DNA from: Cornus controversa
Taxonomy: Eukaryota; Streptophyta; Magnoliopsida; Cornales; Cornaceae
Direction of reading: 5' to 3'
Assembly (NCBI GenBank): GCA_026545225.1
Contig: CM048853.1
Coordinates: 17,548,755 to 17,612,754, forward strand
Length of the DNA stretch: 64,000 nucleotides
Both the position numbers and the translations under genes were made by a program. The notes under the pieces were generated by a model, which saw nothing but the letters and a program-made list of their open reading frames with translations, was not told where the DNA came from and did no database searches. Numbering within the stretch: position 1 is the first letter of the stretch; each line of letters starts with the position of its first letter. Of this stretch, positions 9,905 to 20,700 are shown piece after piece.

Positions 9905-12900
9905 TTAAGTCGGATAGATGGGATCCGTCAAGTCGACGGACTCCACGTCTCTTCTTGGCACACATCCTTCCACACAATGTTTCAACCTTTGGCCATTAAC
10001 TTTCATCAACGTGATTCCAAACAATTGCTCATCCGGGAATGAGTCTCGAATTGGTAGTGCATCGATCACCGGCTCAAACTCGATTCGAGATAAATGATCT
10101 GCAACCACATTCTCCGTCCCCTTTTTGTCTTTTATCTCCAAATCAAATTCTTGCAGCAATAAAATCCACCGAATAAGACGCGGTTTGGTTTCTTTCTTTG
10201 CCACTAAATGTCTCAATGCTGCATGATCAGAATAGACAACCACCTTGGATCCTAATAAATAAGAACGAAACTTGTCCAAGGCAAACACTACAGCTAGAAG
10301 TTCTTTCTCTGTGGTTGTATAATTGAGTTGAGCATCAGAGAGAGTCTTACTAGCGTAGTAGATGACATGTGGTCGTTTCTCTTCTCTCTGTCCCAACACG
10401 GCTCCCACTGCATAATCAGAGGCATCACACATGATTTCAAAAGGTACAGCCCATTTTGGAGACTGCATGATTGGTGCCGAGGATAACAGAGATCGAAGCT
10501 TTTCAAAAGCTTTCACGCACTCTTCATCAAAGATAAAGGGAACATCTTTAGATAACAAATGGCACAATGGTCGAGCTACTTTACTGAAATCCTTGATGAA
10601 TCTTCTATAGAACCCGGCATGGCCTAAGAAAGATCGAACTTGCCTTACCGAAGTTGGATGAGGCAGAGTTGCAATTAGGTCGATCTTTGCTTTATCAACT
10701 TCAATGCCCCTCTCTGAAACAATATGGCCCAATACAATACCTTCTTTCACCATAAAATGGCTCTTCTCCCAACTAAGTACCAGATTCCGTTCTCGGCATC
10801 TTTGAAGCACAAGTGATAAATTGCTCAAACAATGTTCAAAAGATGATCCAAAAACAGAGAAATCATCCATAAACACCTCCAAGAATTTTTCCACCATGTC
10901 AGAAAAGATGGCCATCATACACCTCTGGAATGTAGCCGGAGCATTACATAATCCAAAAGGCATACGACGATACGCAAAAGTACCAAAGGGACAAGTGAAA
11001 GTGGTCTTCTCTTGATCTTCTGGATCCATAGCTACTTGGTTATAACCAGAGTAGCCATCCAGAAAGCAATAATAACTCTGACCAGCTAACCTTTCAAGTA
11101 TTTGGTCAATGAATGGAAGGGGGAAGTGATCTTTCCTTGTCGTAGAGTTGAGCTTTCTGTAATCAATGCAAACACGCCAACCTGTGGCAGTACGTTGTGG
11201 GACAAGCTCTCCCATGGAGTTAGGGACAATGGTAAGACCAGATTTCTTTGGAACCACTTGTGTCGGACTCACCCATGTGCTATCAGAAATTGGATAAATG
11301 ATTCCTGCATCAAGTAACTTGACCACCTCTTTCTTTACCACCTCCTTCATGTTGGGGTTCAACCGCCTCTGAGCCTCTCTAGTTGGCTTACATCCTTCTT
11401 CCAAATGGATTTTGTGCATGCAAATTGAGGGATCAATGCCCTTAAGATCAGCAACACTCCATCCAATTGCTTCCCGATGTTGGTATAAAACCTCTACTAA
11501 GCTCTTCTCTTGAATTTCTGTCAGATCAGAGGCAATTATAACAGGAAGAGTTTTTTGTGCCCCCAAGAATACATACTTCAATTTGTCAGGCAAAGGCTTC
11601 AACTCTAATTCTGGAGGGGACTCCAATGAAGGCACTAAGGGAGTGCTAGAGAGAAAAGGTAGTGGCTCAATTGGAATTCTCCATGGTGGAGTATTCTGAA
11701 TAGCATCCACTTCCAGCATAGCATGCACCTCTTCACACAAACCTTCATCATTAGTGTTTTCAAAGTCATAAAATGACTTACATACCTCCAGGGAGTTTCG
11801 AGATATAGAGGATGAAACAAATTCCTCCACACATTCATCAATATCATCCATGGAGAACACATCACTCTGATCTGGAGGGTGTTGGATAGCATTGAACACA
11901 TTAAGCTTGACATTCATGTTGCCAAAGGAAATATCCATGATCCCTGACCTACAATTTATGCAAGCATCAGCAGTAGCTAAGAAAGGTCGACCAAGGATCA
12001 CAGGAATGTGCCTCTTCGGATTGTGAACCGGCTCAGTGTCAAGTACAATGAAATCAACAGGAAAGTAGAACTTGTCCACTTTAATGAGCACATCTTCTAT
12101 GATTCCTCGGGGTTGCTTTGTTGATCTGTCTGCAAATTGTAATACCACCGAGGTAGGCTTCAATTCTCCCAAGCCCAATTGTAAGTAAACTGAATAGGGT
12201 AGCAAATTCACACTTGCACCCAAATCAAGAAGAGCTTTATCCACATGGTGCTCCCCAATAATGCATGAGATAGTTGGAGCACCAGGATCTTTGTACTTGG
12301 GAGGAGTACACTGCTGAATTATTGAACTTACTTGTTGTGGCAGCATTACTTTCTTTGGCACATGGCTTTTAGAACGCCTTTTCTGAGTGCACAAGTCCTT
12401 CAAAAATTTTGCATAAGGAGGAATTTGCTTGATGGCATCAAGGAGTGGCAAATTAATCTTCACTTGGCGAAACACCTCCATCATGTCATGCAGCTTGTCC
12501 CCTTGCTTCCCCAATTTAGATGCTTCAAGAAAACGTTGTGGGAAAGGAGCCTTGGGCTCATAAGGAATTTCAGCACTTGGACTTGTGATCACTTTTTCTT
12601 CTTCTTTCTTCTCACCCACCTTATTGTCAATTATTTTCCCACTTCTCAAAGTGGTAATGGCTTGAACTTGCTCATGGTGTGGGTTGCTTGTGGAAGCTTG
12701 CATCCCTCTTGGATTAGCAATTGGTTGACTAGGGAGCTTCCCTTCTTCTCTTCTACTCAATGAAGTAGCAAGCTGTCCAAACTGAGATTCCAGTTTGGCA
12801 ATGGATTGAGAATGCGAGTGCACTAGCTGAACTGTAGATTGTACTGTTGCTGCAGTAGCTTGCACTGTCTCTATAAGAGAATCAAGCTTGTCAAATTTAG

Positions 12901-14170
12901 ACAAGGTAAGAGTCAGCTTGTCTTCAATAGCAGAAATTCTTTGGGCCATAGGACTTTGTGTTTGATATTGCTGTTGAGGCACAAAAGTCCTAGGTTGATA
13001 TGATGGTTGCATTGCTGCCCCTTGGTTACTGTAAGAAAAACCAGGATGATTCCTCCATGTGGGATTGTAAGTATTACCTCGTGGAGGATTCATTGGTCCA
13101 GTGAAAGTAGCTTGAACTTGCTCATGTTGAATATCAGAAAATTGCCCCATTGAAGGACAATTGCTCACATTATGCATAGGACTAGAGCAGAATTCACACG
13201 GGCCTAGCAATGAAGAATTTGAAGCAGAAGGAGTTTGATTGGCAGCCATAATTGCTGCTACCTTCTGTGCAATTAAATCAATATCAGTTGGCATAGCTTC
13301 TGAAGCACCAACCTCAAAAATCCCATCAGTCTTCCTGGTAGTGGCAGGTCTGCTAGAACGAGTAGAGGACACATGTTGTAGAGAGTTGTCACTAAGATTT
13401 TCAAATAAGGTCCATGCCTCTTCTTCACTCTTCAACATAAAAGTACCTCCACATGACGCATCAACCATCTGTCTGTTGGCTTCTGTGAGCCCTTCATGAA
13501 AACTCTGCACTAGTTGCCACTTAGGAACTTGATGATGGGGACACTTCCTAAGAAGGTCCTTGAATCTTTCCCATGTCTCATAAAATTGTTCCCCCTCATG
13601 TTGGGAGAAACCAGTGATAGCACGTCTGAACTGATTGGTCTTCCCTATCGGAAAATACTTCTTGAGAAACTCATGTTGCATCTGAGTCCAAGTCGTGATA
13701 GAACCAGCCGGTAGAGAGTTGAACCAATACTTTGCTTTGTCTTTCAAAGAGAATGGAAAAAGTCTCATTCTGAAAGCATCTTCAGAGAAGTTGTGAATTT
13801 TTGTAGTTGAGCACACTTCAATGAAGTCATCCAGATGCTTGTAAGGGTCTTCTTGAGTCAGCCCAAAATAAGATGGTAGCATCTGAATAATGCTGGACTT
13901 GATCTCATAATTCTGTGCTGTGACATTGGGCAGTTGAAAACCTGCTGGCGAGGTATATGTCTCAGGAACATAGTAGTCCCTAAGCAATCTAGCTCTTTCT
14001 CCATCAGCATTAGGAACAAGGTTATTATTCCTCTCTTCTGCCATGTCTTCAATTATTTCTTCCTCTTGCACACTGGTGTCAACAGGGATGTTCCTCTGTT
14101 GTCTAAGAGTACGTTCAGGCTCAGGATCAAGAGGTATCAAAGGATCAGCCACAGAACGACGACCTTGCAT
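9905..14170 (-). CDS. Athila-1 gag-protease-RT-RNase H polyprotein
   Basis: One open frame of 1421 codons. Residues about 80-260 are the retrotransposon gag domain (SIIQMLPSYFGLTQEDPYKH, FPFSLKDKAKYWF). A CX2CX4HX4C zinc knuckle is at 325-338. The aspartic protease motif LDLGAS is at 648-653. Reverse transcriptase spans about 930-1110, with FLDGYSGYNQV (1036) and the catalytic FMDDFSVFG (1100-1108). RNase H follows, with CDASDYAVGAVLGQ (1248) and [10 protein letters not shown], up to DHLSR near 1362. The gag and RT are of Athila type. The protein ends with VESVDLTDPIYP, the usual end of Athila pol, but I do not recognise an integrase core. The ATG lies about 120 bp past the primer site. The product would assemble particles and copy the RNA in the cytoplasm. 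Confidence 0.9.
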   Translation of the reverse strand: MQGRRSVADPLIPLDPEPERTLRQQRNIPVDTSVQEEEIIEDMAEERNNNLVPNADGERARLLRDYYVPETYTSPAGFQLPNVTAQNYEIKSSIIQMLPSYFGLTQEDPYKHLDDFIEVCSTTKIHNFSEDAFRMRLFPFSLKDKAKYWFNSLPAGSITTWTQMQHEFLKKYFPIGKTNQFRRAITGFSQHEGEQFYETWERFKDLLRKCPHHQVPKWQLVQSFHEGLTEANRQMVDASCGGTFMLKSEEEAWTLFENLSDNSLQHVSSTRSSRPATTRKTDGIFEVGASEAMPTDIDLIAQKVAAIMAANQTPSASNSSLLGPCEFCSSPMHNVSNCPSMGQFSDIQHEQVQATFTGPMNPPRGNTYNPTWRNHPGFSYSNQGAAMQPSYQPRTFVPQQQYQTQSPMAQRISAIEDKLTLTLSKFDKLDSLIETVQATAATVQSTVQLVHSHSQSIAKLESQFGQLATSLSRREEGKLPSQPIANPRGMQASTSNPHHEQVQAITTLRSGKIIDNKVGEKKEEEKVITSPSAEIPYEPKAPFPQRFLEASKLGKQGDKLHDMMEVFRQVKINLPLLDAIKQIPPYAKFLKDLCTQKRRSKSHVPKKVMLPQQVSSIIQQCTPPKYKDPGAPTISCIIGEHHVDKALLDLGASVNLLPYSVYLQLGLGELKPTSVVLQFADRSTKQPRGIIEDVLIKVDKFYFPVDFIVLDTEPVHNPKRHIPVILGRPFLATADACINCRSGIMDISFGNMNVKLNVFNAIQHPPDQSDVFSMDDIDECVEEFVSSSISRNSLEVCKSFYDFENTNDEGLCEEVHAMLEVDAIQNTPPWRIPIEPLPFLSSTPLVPSLESPPELELKPLPDKLKYVFLGAQKTLPVIIASDLTEIQEKSLVEVLYQHREAIGWSVADLKGIDPSICMHKIHLEEGCKPTREAQRRLNPNMKEVVKKEVVKLLDAGIIYPISDSTWVSPTQVVPKKSGLTIVPNSMGELVPQRTATGWRVCIDYRKLNSTTRKDHFPLPFIDQILERLAGQSYYCFLDGYSGYNQVAMDPEDQEKTTFTCPFGTFAYRRMPFGLCNAPATFQRCMMAIFSDMVEKFLEVFMDDFSVFGSSFEHCLSNLSLVLQRCRERNLVLSWEKSHFMVKEGIVLGHIVSERGIEVDKAKIDLIATLPHPTSVRQVRSFLGHAGFYRRFIKDFSKVARPLCHLLSKDVPFIFDEECVKAFEKLRSLLSSAPIMQSPKWAVPFEIMCDASDYAVGAVLGQREEKRPHVIYYASKTLSDAQLNYTTTEKELLAVVFALDKFRSYLLGSKVVVYSDHAALRHLVAKKETKPRLIRWILLLQEFDLEIKDKKGTENVVADHLSRIEFEPVIDALPIRDSFPDEQLFGITLMKVNGQRLKHCVEGCVPRRDVESVDLTDPIYPT

Positions 14171-14290
14171 ATATTACCAAAAGCACCTGAAAGAAAACAA
14201 AAACAAGAATAAAAATAAAATATAAAAATTTCCTAAACTAAAAATCCAATTAAAACTAATTCTGTAAAATCCAATAAATCAAATAGATAA

Positions 14291-14308
14291 TCCCCGGCAA
14301 CGGCGCCA
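14291..14308 (-). other. Athila-1 primer-binding site (tRNA-Asp type)
   Basis: Minus-strand TGGCGCCGTTGCCGGGGA, starting five bases inside the 5' LTR. This is the standard Athila primer site complementary to the 3' end of tRNA-Asp. It fixes the orientation and the LTR end. Confidence 0.92.
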
Positions 14309-14313
14309 AAAAT

Positions 14314-15820
14314 TGATTCGTGTGTGAGTGTGACTCAAAAAGTATACCAATTAAAATTTTCCACACTTCGCAATAGAACGAATTCCTTGCAGAATAGGGC
14401 TATCGAAATGAATGGGTATCGTACCTCAGGGATTATGTTCTGATGAGTTGGAACACAGAACTAATTCTAATTAAATTTATAAGAAAAGAATTCTGATTTT
14501 CAACTAATTAAAAAGATAAAATAAAATAAATCAAAGGTAAACAGATAATGAAGATAATAAGAGAGAAACCTAGGGTGTTTGACTTCACCACTAACTCCAC
14601 AATCAATGGTCAATTGAATCAACTATAGGGGAATTACATCATGCATAAGTGGTGTCGGTGGCTACAAGCTCACCTTCATCCGTCAAGAAGATAACATATG
14701 ATTAAGGCTAAGCCATGGACTATCTTCGATTGGCATGGGCCATCTGCCTAACTACTCTAATCTAGGGTGCAGTATGGTTCATCTTCTCTAGGCATAATCC
14801 ATCAAAGCTCATAACAATATATTCAGTGATTACCATTGTGTAATAATCTCTCTCATGATCACAGAAAACAAAAGAGATTGAGTTCAATAACAACAACTAA
14901 ATATCTAAGACAAGATAAGAAATCATTGAGATTGAATTTACAAGACTTTTATTGCTCAATTCATTAATAAGAATCCTCACAATTACACAATCTATGCATG
15001 TATATAAAGGTCCCCAATAATTAAAACAATCAAACCATTGATGCTTTGTTAGGGCTACATCAAAACCCTAGTGGATGAACTAGCCGCTCATGGTAGAAGA
15101 AGAAGCTTCAATTGTTGAGGAAGAAGACATCATCTTTCTGAATTACGCGTATGACTTCGTTCTCCAATGGCTCTGCAATATGTTTCTGTTCTCTTCAGCC
15201 CTCTCAGACTCTCCAATCTCTGTGTAAGCTCTCCCTCTTCAGCCTCCAAGTCTTCACTTTATTCCCCAAGAGAATACACCACAGTCCTAATCCAATTAGG
15301 AATTAATTAGGGTTTCCCGCAGCACTAATCAGGTGGGTTTTTCCTGCTGACTTCGGCCCAACTTTTGACCCACTAGAAGTCCGATTCACGGAATTTTCGT
15401 GAAATACAAAAGTGTGCAGAATCAAATTTCGTTCAACCCCACTCGGAAATAATGTCGATTTGAGGCTCGGAAATAAGACTTCTGGTCCGTTTTCCAAAAC
15501 GGGATTAAGACTGCATTATGCGCAGATTTGGGCTTCAGGCCCGAAACCTTCTTAAGCAGCTGTAATTCTCTTGGACCTCTTTCTTGGGCTGATCTGAGTT
15601 GAAATAAATGGTTGAGTGAATCTCCTTGATGTAGGCTTCATCTCACCATCTTGGATGTCTTCTTTAAAAGCCCAAAAGCTTGGTTTTAACTGAAATACTC
15701 ATTAAGGCCCTGAAAATACAGAAAACACTAAAACAAAGTAAAATAACAAAATAATCTATCACTAAGAGAATAAAATACATAAGTTAAGAGGCTAGCATGC
15801 GTAACATTCAATGCCTATCA
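14314..15820 (-). mobile_element. Athila-1 5' LTR
   Basis: 1507 bp, TG...CA ends on the minus strand, about 99.5% identical by eye to the LTR at 4620-6126. It is flanked outside by GGTTT (15,821-15,825), the target duplication. Confidence 0.95.
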
Positions 15821-16102
15821 GGTTTGGATTTTGGGATTTAATATTTATTACTAGTTACATAGTCTTTTAAATACATAGTTTGTTTGGAGTTTGGGGATTC
15901 GGGTTTTCGTGTTTTGGGTTTTAGGTTTGAGGTTTAGGGTTTAGGGTTTACTTATGTTAAACATTTTTAATTGATAATAAATTATTATTTATGCTACATA
16001 ATTTGTATTTAATAATATATTATTATTTATGCTTCATAAGGTTTCGGGATTGGGTTTTTGGGTGTAGTATAGGGTTTAGGATTTATGATTTATTATTAGT
16101 AT
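15821..16102. repeat. AT-rich satellite, block 4
   Basis: This continues the satellite unit interrupted by Athila-1 and includes GGTTTAGGGTTTAGGGTTT and TTATTATTTATGCTTC. It ends at the TG of the next LTR. Confidence 0.9.
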
Positions 16103-17490
16103 TGATAAGTGTTCAATACTATGCATTTGAACCCTCTTTATTGCATATGTTAGTCCCGTTATTACGTTTACCGAGGTACATTTACGGTATTTTTGTGTTT
16201 TTGATGTATTGCAGATTTTGAGTTTTAGGTTTGCAGTTGAAGAGCAGAATTCAGAAATGAAGCAAAGGCATCTCGATCAATCGAGATGTTGATCTCGATC
16301 AATCGGAATCTCGATTGATTGAGGCATACATTTCAATTAATCGAAATCTTGATCAATCGAGATTCCAATCTCGATCAATCGAGATTCTGCAGACCTACTT
16401 GCCCACTTGCTCACCTGCTCTCCCACTTGCAACAAAATCCACATTTTTGCACGACTTGGATGGAGTTTTTGACTTGAAGAAGACACATGGAGATATTATT
16501 GACTTAGTTGGTATATATATTGCTATATATATATACATGGTGGGCCCCAAGGATGAAAAGTAGCCACAAATGCACAAAAGGAGCCATCTTCTCACAAATA
16601 CAACATATACCATACATAGAGAATTTCGGGAAAGGGGAAGAGGGAACTGAACTAGACCTTGAAGCTTTATTTTCTCCATCAATGGAAGAGTGCAAGGCTG
16701 CCATGATCAACTAACTTCTCTACTAGGGTGTGGGTGAAACCCCTAGCCATGTAAACTTGTTCATTTTTGTAGCATTATTTGGGATTTGTATTTAAATGTT
16801 GATTGCTTAGTCTAGTGATGATGTACACTTATACATTTCTTATATATATTCATATGATGTTGTTTTTATTCTTGTCTTAGAGTAGAATCCATCTTATGAA
16901 TGCACAACACTTGCATCTTCTACAAAAAGTGTAAGTGATGGCTAAGCAATGGTGTTTAAATGGAGTGTGTTGTTCTTGCTTGTATAAACCATGCCAAGAT
17001 GAGGTAGTTTAGATGCATTTAGGTTCACTTAGAGAGTAGGGTAATTAGTTAGGTTGAAGAACTATGCTTGTTGAAGATGGATTATGATAGGTTTGCACAC
17101 ACATTGATCTTTTGATATGTTATTGAAGTCACAAGCCTAATGACATTGTTAGACATTTAATTTTATAAATCCCAAGCTTGCTGCATTTATGGACATGTGA
17201 ATGGCTAGTGGTGGAAACCACCCCTAGTTCTCTCTCCCAACTTACAACTCTTTAAATTTAGTATTTTTACATTTCATGCAATAGTTTTAAGACAAAAAAT
17301 TAAAACCTTGTTTTTAGAATTAAAGTGGAATTAATCTCTCTTCAAGACAATTAACAACTAGTCCTCGTGGGATCGATACCCTCTATATAAAACCGTATCT
17401 AAAAAGATTCGTGCTCTTGCGAGTGGTTAAATTATATTTTGAAAAAGGGCAAAAATAAGCTTACAATTACAATCAAGTTTAGCCACATCA
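16103..17490 (+). mobile_element. Athila-2 5' LTR
   Basis: 1388 bp from TGATAAGTGTTCAATAC to AGCCACATCA, placed by the primer site six bases downstream. It carries a palindromic box cluster (16,270-16,387) about 125 bp before a TATA-rich run (about 16,511-16,540), which is a plausible promoter layout. Confidence 0.85.
16270..16387. promoter_or_regulatory. LTR palindromic box cluster (CGATCAATCG)
   Basis: ATCTCGATCAATCGAGAT (8-bp arms around CA) occurs at 16,270-16,287 and again at 16,368-16,385. Several variants such as TCTCGATTGATTGAG and TTGATCAATCGAGAT lie between. The same 18-mer is found at 23,436-23,453, before the accessory ORF of this element. Confidence 0.65.
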
Positions 17491-17496
17491 AAATTT

Positions 17497-17514
17497 TGGT
17501 GCCGTTGCCGAGGA
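17497..17514 (+). other. Athila-2 primer-binding site
   Basis: TGGTGCCGTTGCCGAGGA matches the tRNA-Asp type site of Athila-1 at 16 of 18 bases. Confidence 0.85.
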
Positions 17515-17759
17515 CTACGGTTTAATTGTCGCCATTGAAAGATTAAATCTGGTTTAATTCTTAGGCTAGAAATTCTTTCATTCTTTTTTTTGTATATATC
17601 GTGTTCTTATCTCTCAAATTGCATGATTTTAGGTATACCACATAGTGGGCATCTCAAAGGATCAAAGTTGGACCCTTTGTGAGTATAAAGTCTAAAATTT
17701 GTAATATTGAACTTGAATGAACACTTAGACAACGTAGAGGAACCTCTAGGGACCCTATA

Positions 17760-20700
17760 TTGCCTAGGACTGAAAACTTGGAACCAAATGATGGACAACC
17801 TCCCAGACTACCTCCATTTAATCATGAACAACAACCTCCACCTCCTCCTCCTCAAGGAGAATTGCTTATGGACTTTTATCTTCCGACTACATTTGAAGTA
17901 CCTTCATGTATTCAATTTCCAGATGTAGCGGCAAATCAATTTGAAATAAAGTCCTCCATCATCAATCTTCTTAATAGCTTCCATGGTCTCCTAAATGAAG
18001 ATCCATACCGGCATTTAGATTACTTCCTTTCTGAGTGTTCCACCATTCGGGTACCACATTTTACGGAGGATGATCTAAAGCTTCGTATGTTTCCATTCTC
18101 CCTAAAGGATAAAGCTAGAAGTTGGTTCAATTCCTTAGAACCTAACTCAATCCATTCTTGGGCGGAGATGCAAATTGAATTCTTAAAAAAAATACTTCCT
18201 AATGGGAAAGACAAGTGATATTCGGCGAGCAATCACTGGGTTCACCCAAATTAATCAAGAATAATTTCATGAGACTTGGGAGAGATTAAAAGATCTTCTT
18301 AAATCTTGTCCGCACCATGCTGTCCCAAAATGGCAGCTAGTGCAAAGCTTTTATAATGGGGTAAGTGAGGAACATAGGCAAATGATAGATTCTGCTTGTG
18401 GAGGTGGATACCTTTTGAAAAGCCCAGATGACGCATGGAAACTTTTTCAAACCCTAAGCAATAATTTAGCTCAACGCTCCTCCACTAAAAAAGGGAAATT
18501 CACCCAACCTTGTAGAGGAGTGCATGAGATTTCAAGGGTAGATGAGGTTGCCATGCAAGTAGAAGCCTTAACCTGAAAAATGGACCAAATTATGAAAAAT
18601 GGGCTGCCTACTCCAAGCCAACCTATTCAAAATCAGGAAGGGTGTTCGTTTTGCTATAGCACTTCACATTATGTGCGAGATTGTCCTATTGTCGGTCAAT
18701 CTCCCGATTATGCTCAAGAGCAAGTGAATGCCGTGTATTTTAAACAGATTAATGATCCATATTCAAATACCTACAATCCTGGTTACAAGAATCATCCGAC
18801 ATTTTTATGAAAATCTCAAGAATCAAGTCCCTCTTTTCAAGGGCAAAATTCCTTTAATTCCCAATCTCAACAGCCTCAATATAGGCCAAATCCTCAACTT
18901 TACCATCAAAGATCCAACTACCAACAACCACCACCTCCTCCGAGAAGCCAAGGTTTTGAAGAAAGAGTGATAAGCAATCTTGAGGCTAATACTCGCTTGT
19001 TGCAATCTCACTCCCAATCAATCTCTAAACTTAAAGCTAACGCACAATCTATGGCTAGGTTAGAAGCTCAAATCAGGCAATTAGCTAATGCCTTGAATAG
19101 AAGAGAGGAAGGTAAGTTGCCAAGTCAACCGGTGGCAAATCCTAAGGGTGTTCATGTGATTGATGATCCGTCATCTTCATCTTGTAATGCTCCTCCGGAG
19201 CAAGTTCAATCAATCACCACCTTAAGGAGTGGTAAAATCATAAATTTCAAGGTCGGGGAAGAAAAAAAGGAATCCAATGAGCAATCCAAAAATCCAAAAG
19301 AATCCCAATCAAATCCAAATGTGTTTCCTTCAAATTCAAATGTGAACAAAGTCCCACAAAATCCAAAAGGAAAGGCAAGTGAAGTTGTGTCACCATTTAT
19401 CCCAAATCTTGACACCTCTTTTGAACATCCGGTTCCATTTCCTCAAAGATTGAAGGAACCTTCTCATTTTGGGAAGCAAGGAGAGAAAATTCAAGACATG
19501 ATGGAGATCTTCAAACAAGTAAAGATCAATCTCCCCCTCCTTGATGCAATCCGACAAATTCCCTCCTATGCTAAATTCTTGAAGGACTTGTGCACTCAAA
19601 AGCGCAAATCTAGGAACAATGTTCCTAAGAAAGTCCTCCTAACTGAGCAAGTAAGCTCCATTTTCCAACACCAAGCCCCTCCTAAATTCAAAGATCTGGG
19701 TGCTCCAACCATTTCATGCACTATCAAAAATCAAGCTTTTGAAAAGGCACTTCTTGATTTAGGGGCTAGTGTCAATTTACTTCCGTTTTCAGTTTACCAA
19801 CAATTAGGTTTGGGGGAACTTAAGCCCACCGCAGTTGTGTTGCAACTCGCCGACCGCTCGGTGAAGTAACCACGTGGCATCATTGAGGATGTGATAATTC
19901 AAGTGGACAAATTTTACTTTTCGGTGGACTTCATAGTCCTTGACACGGAACCGGTCCAAAATCCAAATAGACATATTCCTATCATTCTAGGTCGTCCATT
20001 TTTGGCCACGGCAAACGCTTGCGTTAATTGTCGTACCGAAGTAATGGACCTCTCTTTCGGGAATATGAAAGTCTACTTGAACATCTTTAATGCTTCTCAC
20101 CACACATCCGACAACGAAAGTGAATGCTTTTGTGTTGATGTAGTGGAAGATCTCGTTCAAGAAGTGCTTCCTTCCATTCTTTCTAAGGATCCTCTAGAGG
20201 CATGCCTAAGTTAATTCAACTGTGATGATTATGACATTGAGCAATCCATTTGTGAAGTTAATTCAATGCTCGATGTCACGACCATCATGGATTTGCCTAA
20301 ATGGAGAGTTCCAAGAGAACCTTTGCCTCCTTTGTCCAATACTTCCCAAACTCCTTCTCTAATTACCCCACCACAACTTGAGCTCAAGCCTTTACCGGCT
20401 ACACTTAAGTATGTTTTCTTGGGCTCTAACAAAACCCTTCCAGTCATTATTGCTTCCAATCTCACCAATGATGAAGAGATGGAACTTCTAAAAGTGCTAA
20501 AAGAGCACAAGAAAGCAATAGGATGGAGTGTGGCAGATCTTAAGGAAATAGATCCTTCTATTTGTATGCACCGCATACACTTGGAAGAAGATGCAAAGAC
20601 CTCAAAAGAGGCACAACGTCGATTAAATCCAAATATGAAGGACATTGTAATGAAGGAGGTGGTGAAGTTACTAGATGCGGGAATCATTTACCTCATCTCA

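Larger units (their letters stand above)
4620..15820 (-). mobile_element. Full-length Athila-lineage LTR retrotransposon (Athila-1)
   Basis: An 11.2-kb Ty3/gypsy element read on the minus strand. Parts in order of transcription are: LTR (14,314-15,820), tRNA-Asp primer site, one long gag-protease-RT-RNase H ORF, spacer with palindromic boxes and TATA, accessory ORF, long 3' untranslated region, polypurine tract, LTR (4620-6126). GGTTT flanks both ends. The two 1507-bp LTRs differ at about seven positions by eye (about 0.5%). At a commonly used plant rate of about 1.3e-8 per site per year this suggests an insertion within the last few hundred thousand years. No integrase core was recognised, so it may depend on other copies for movement. 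Confidence 0.95.
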
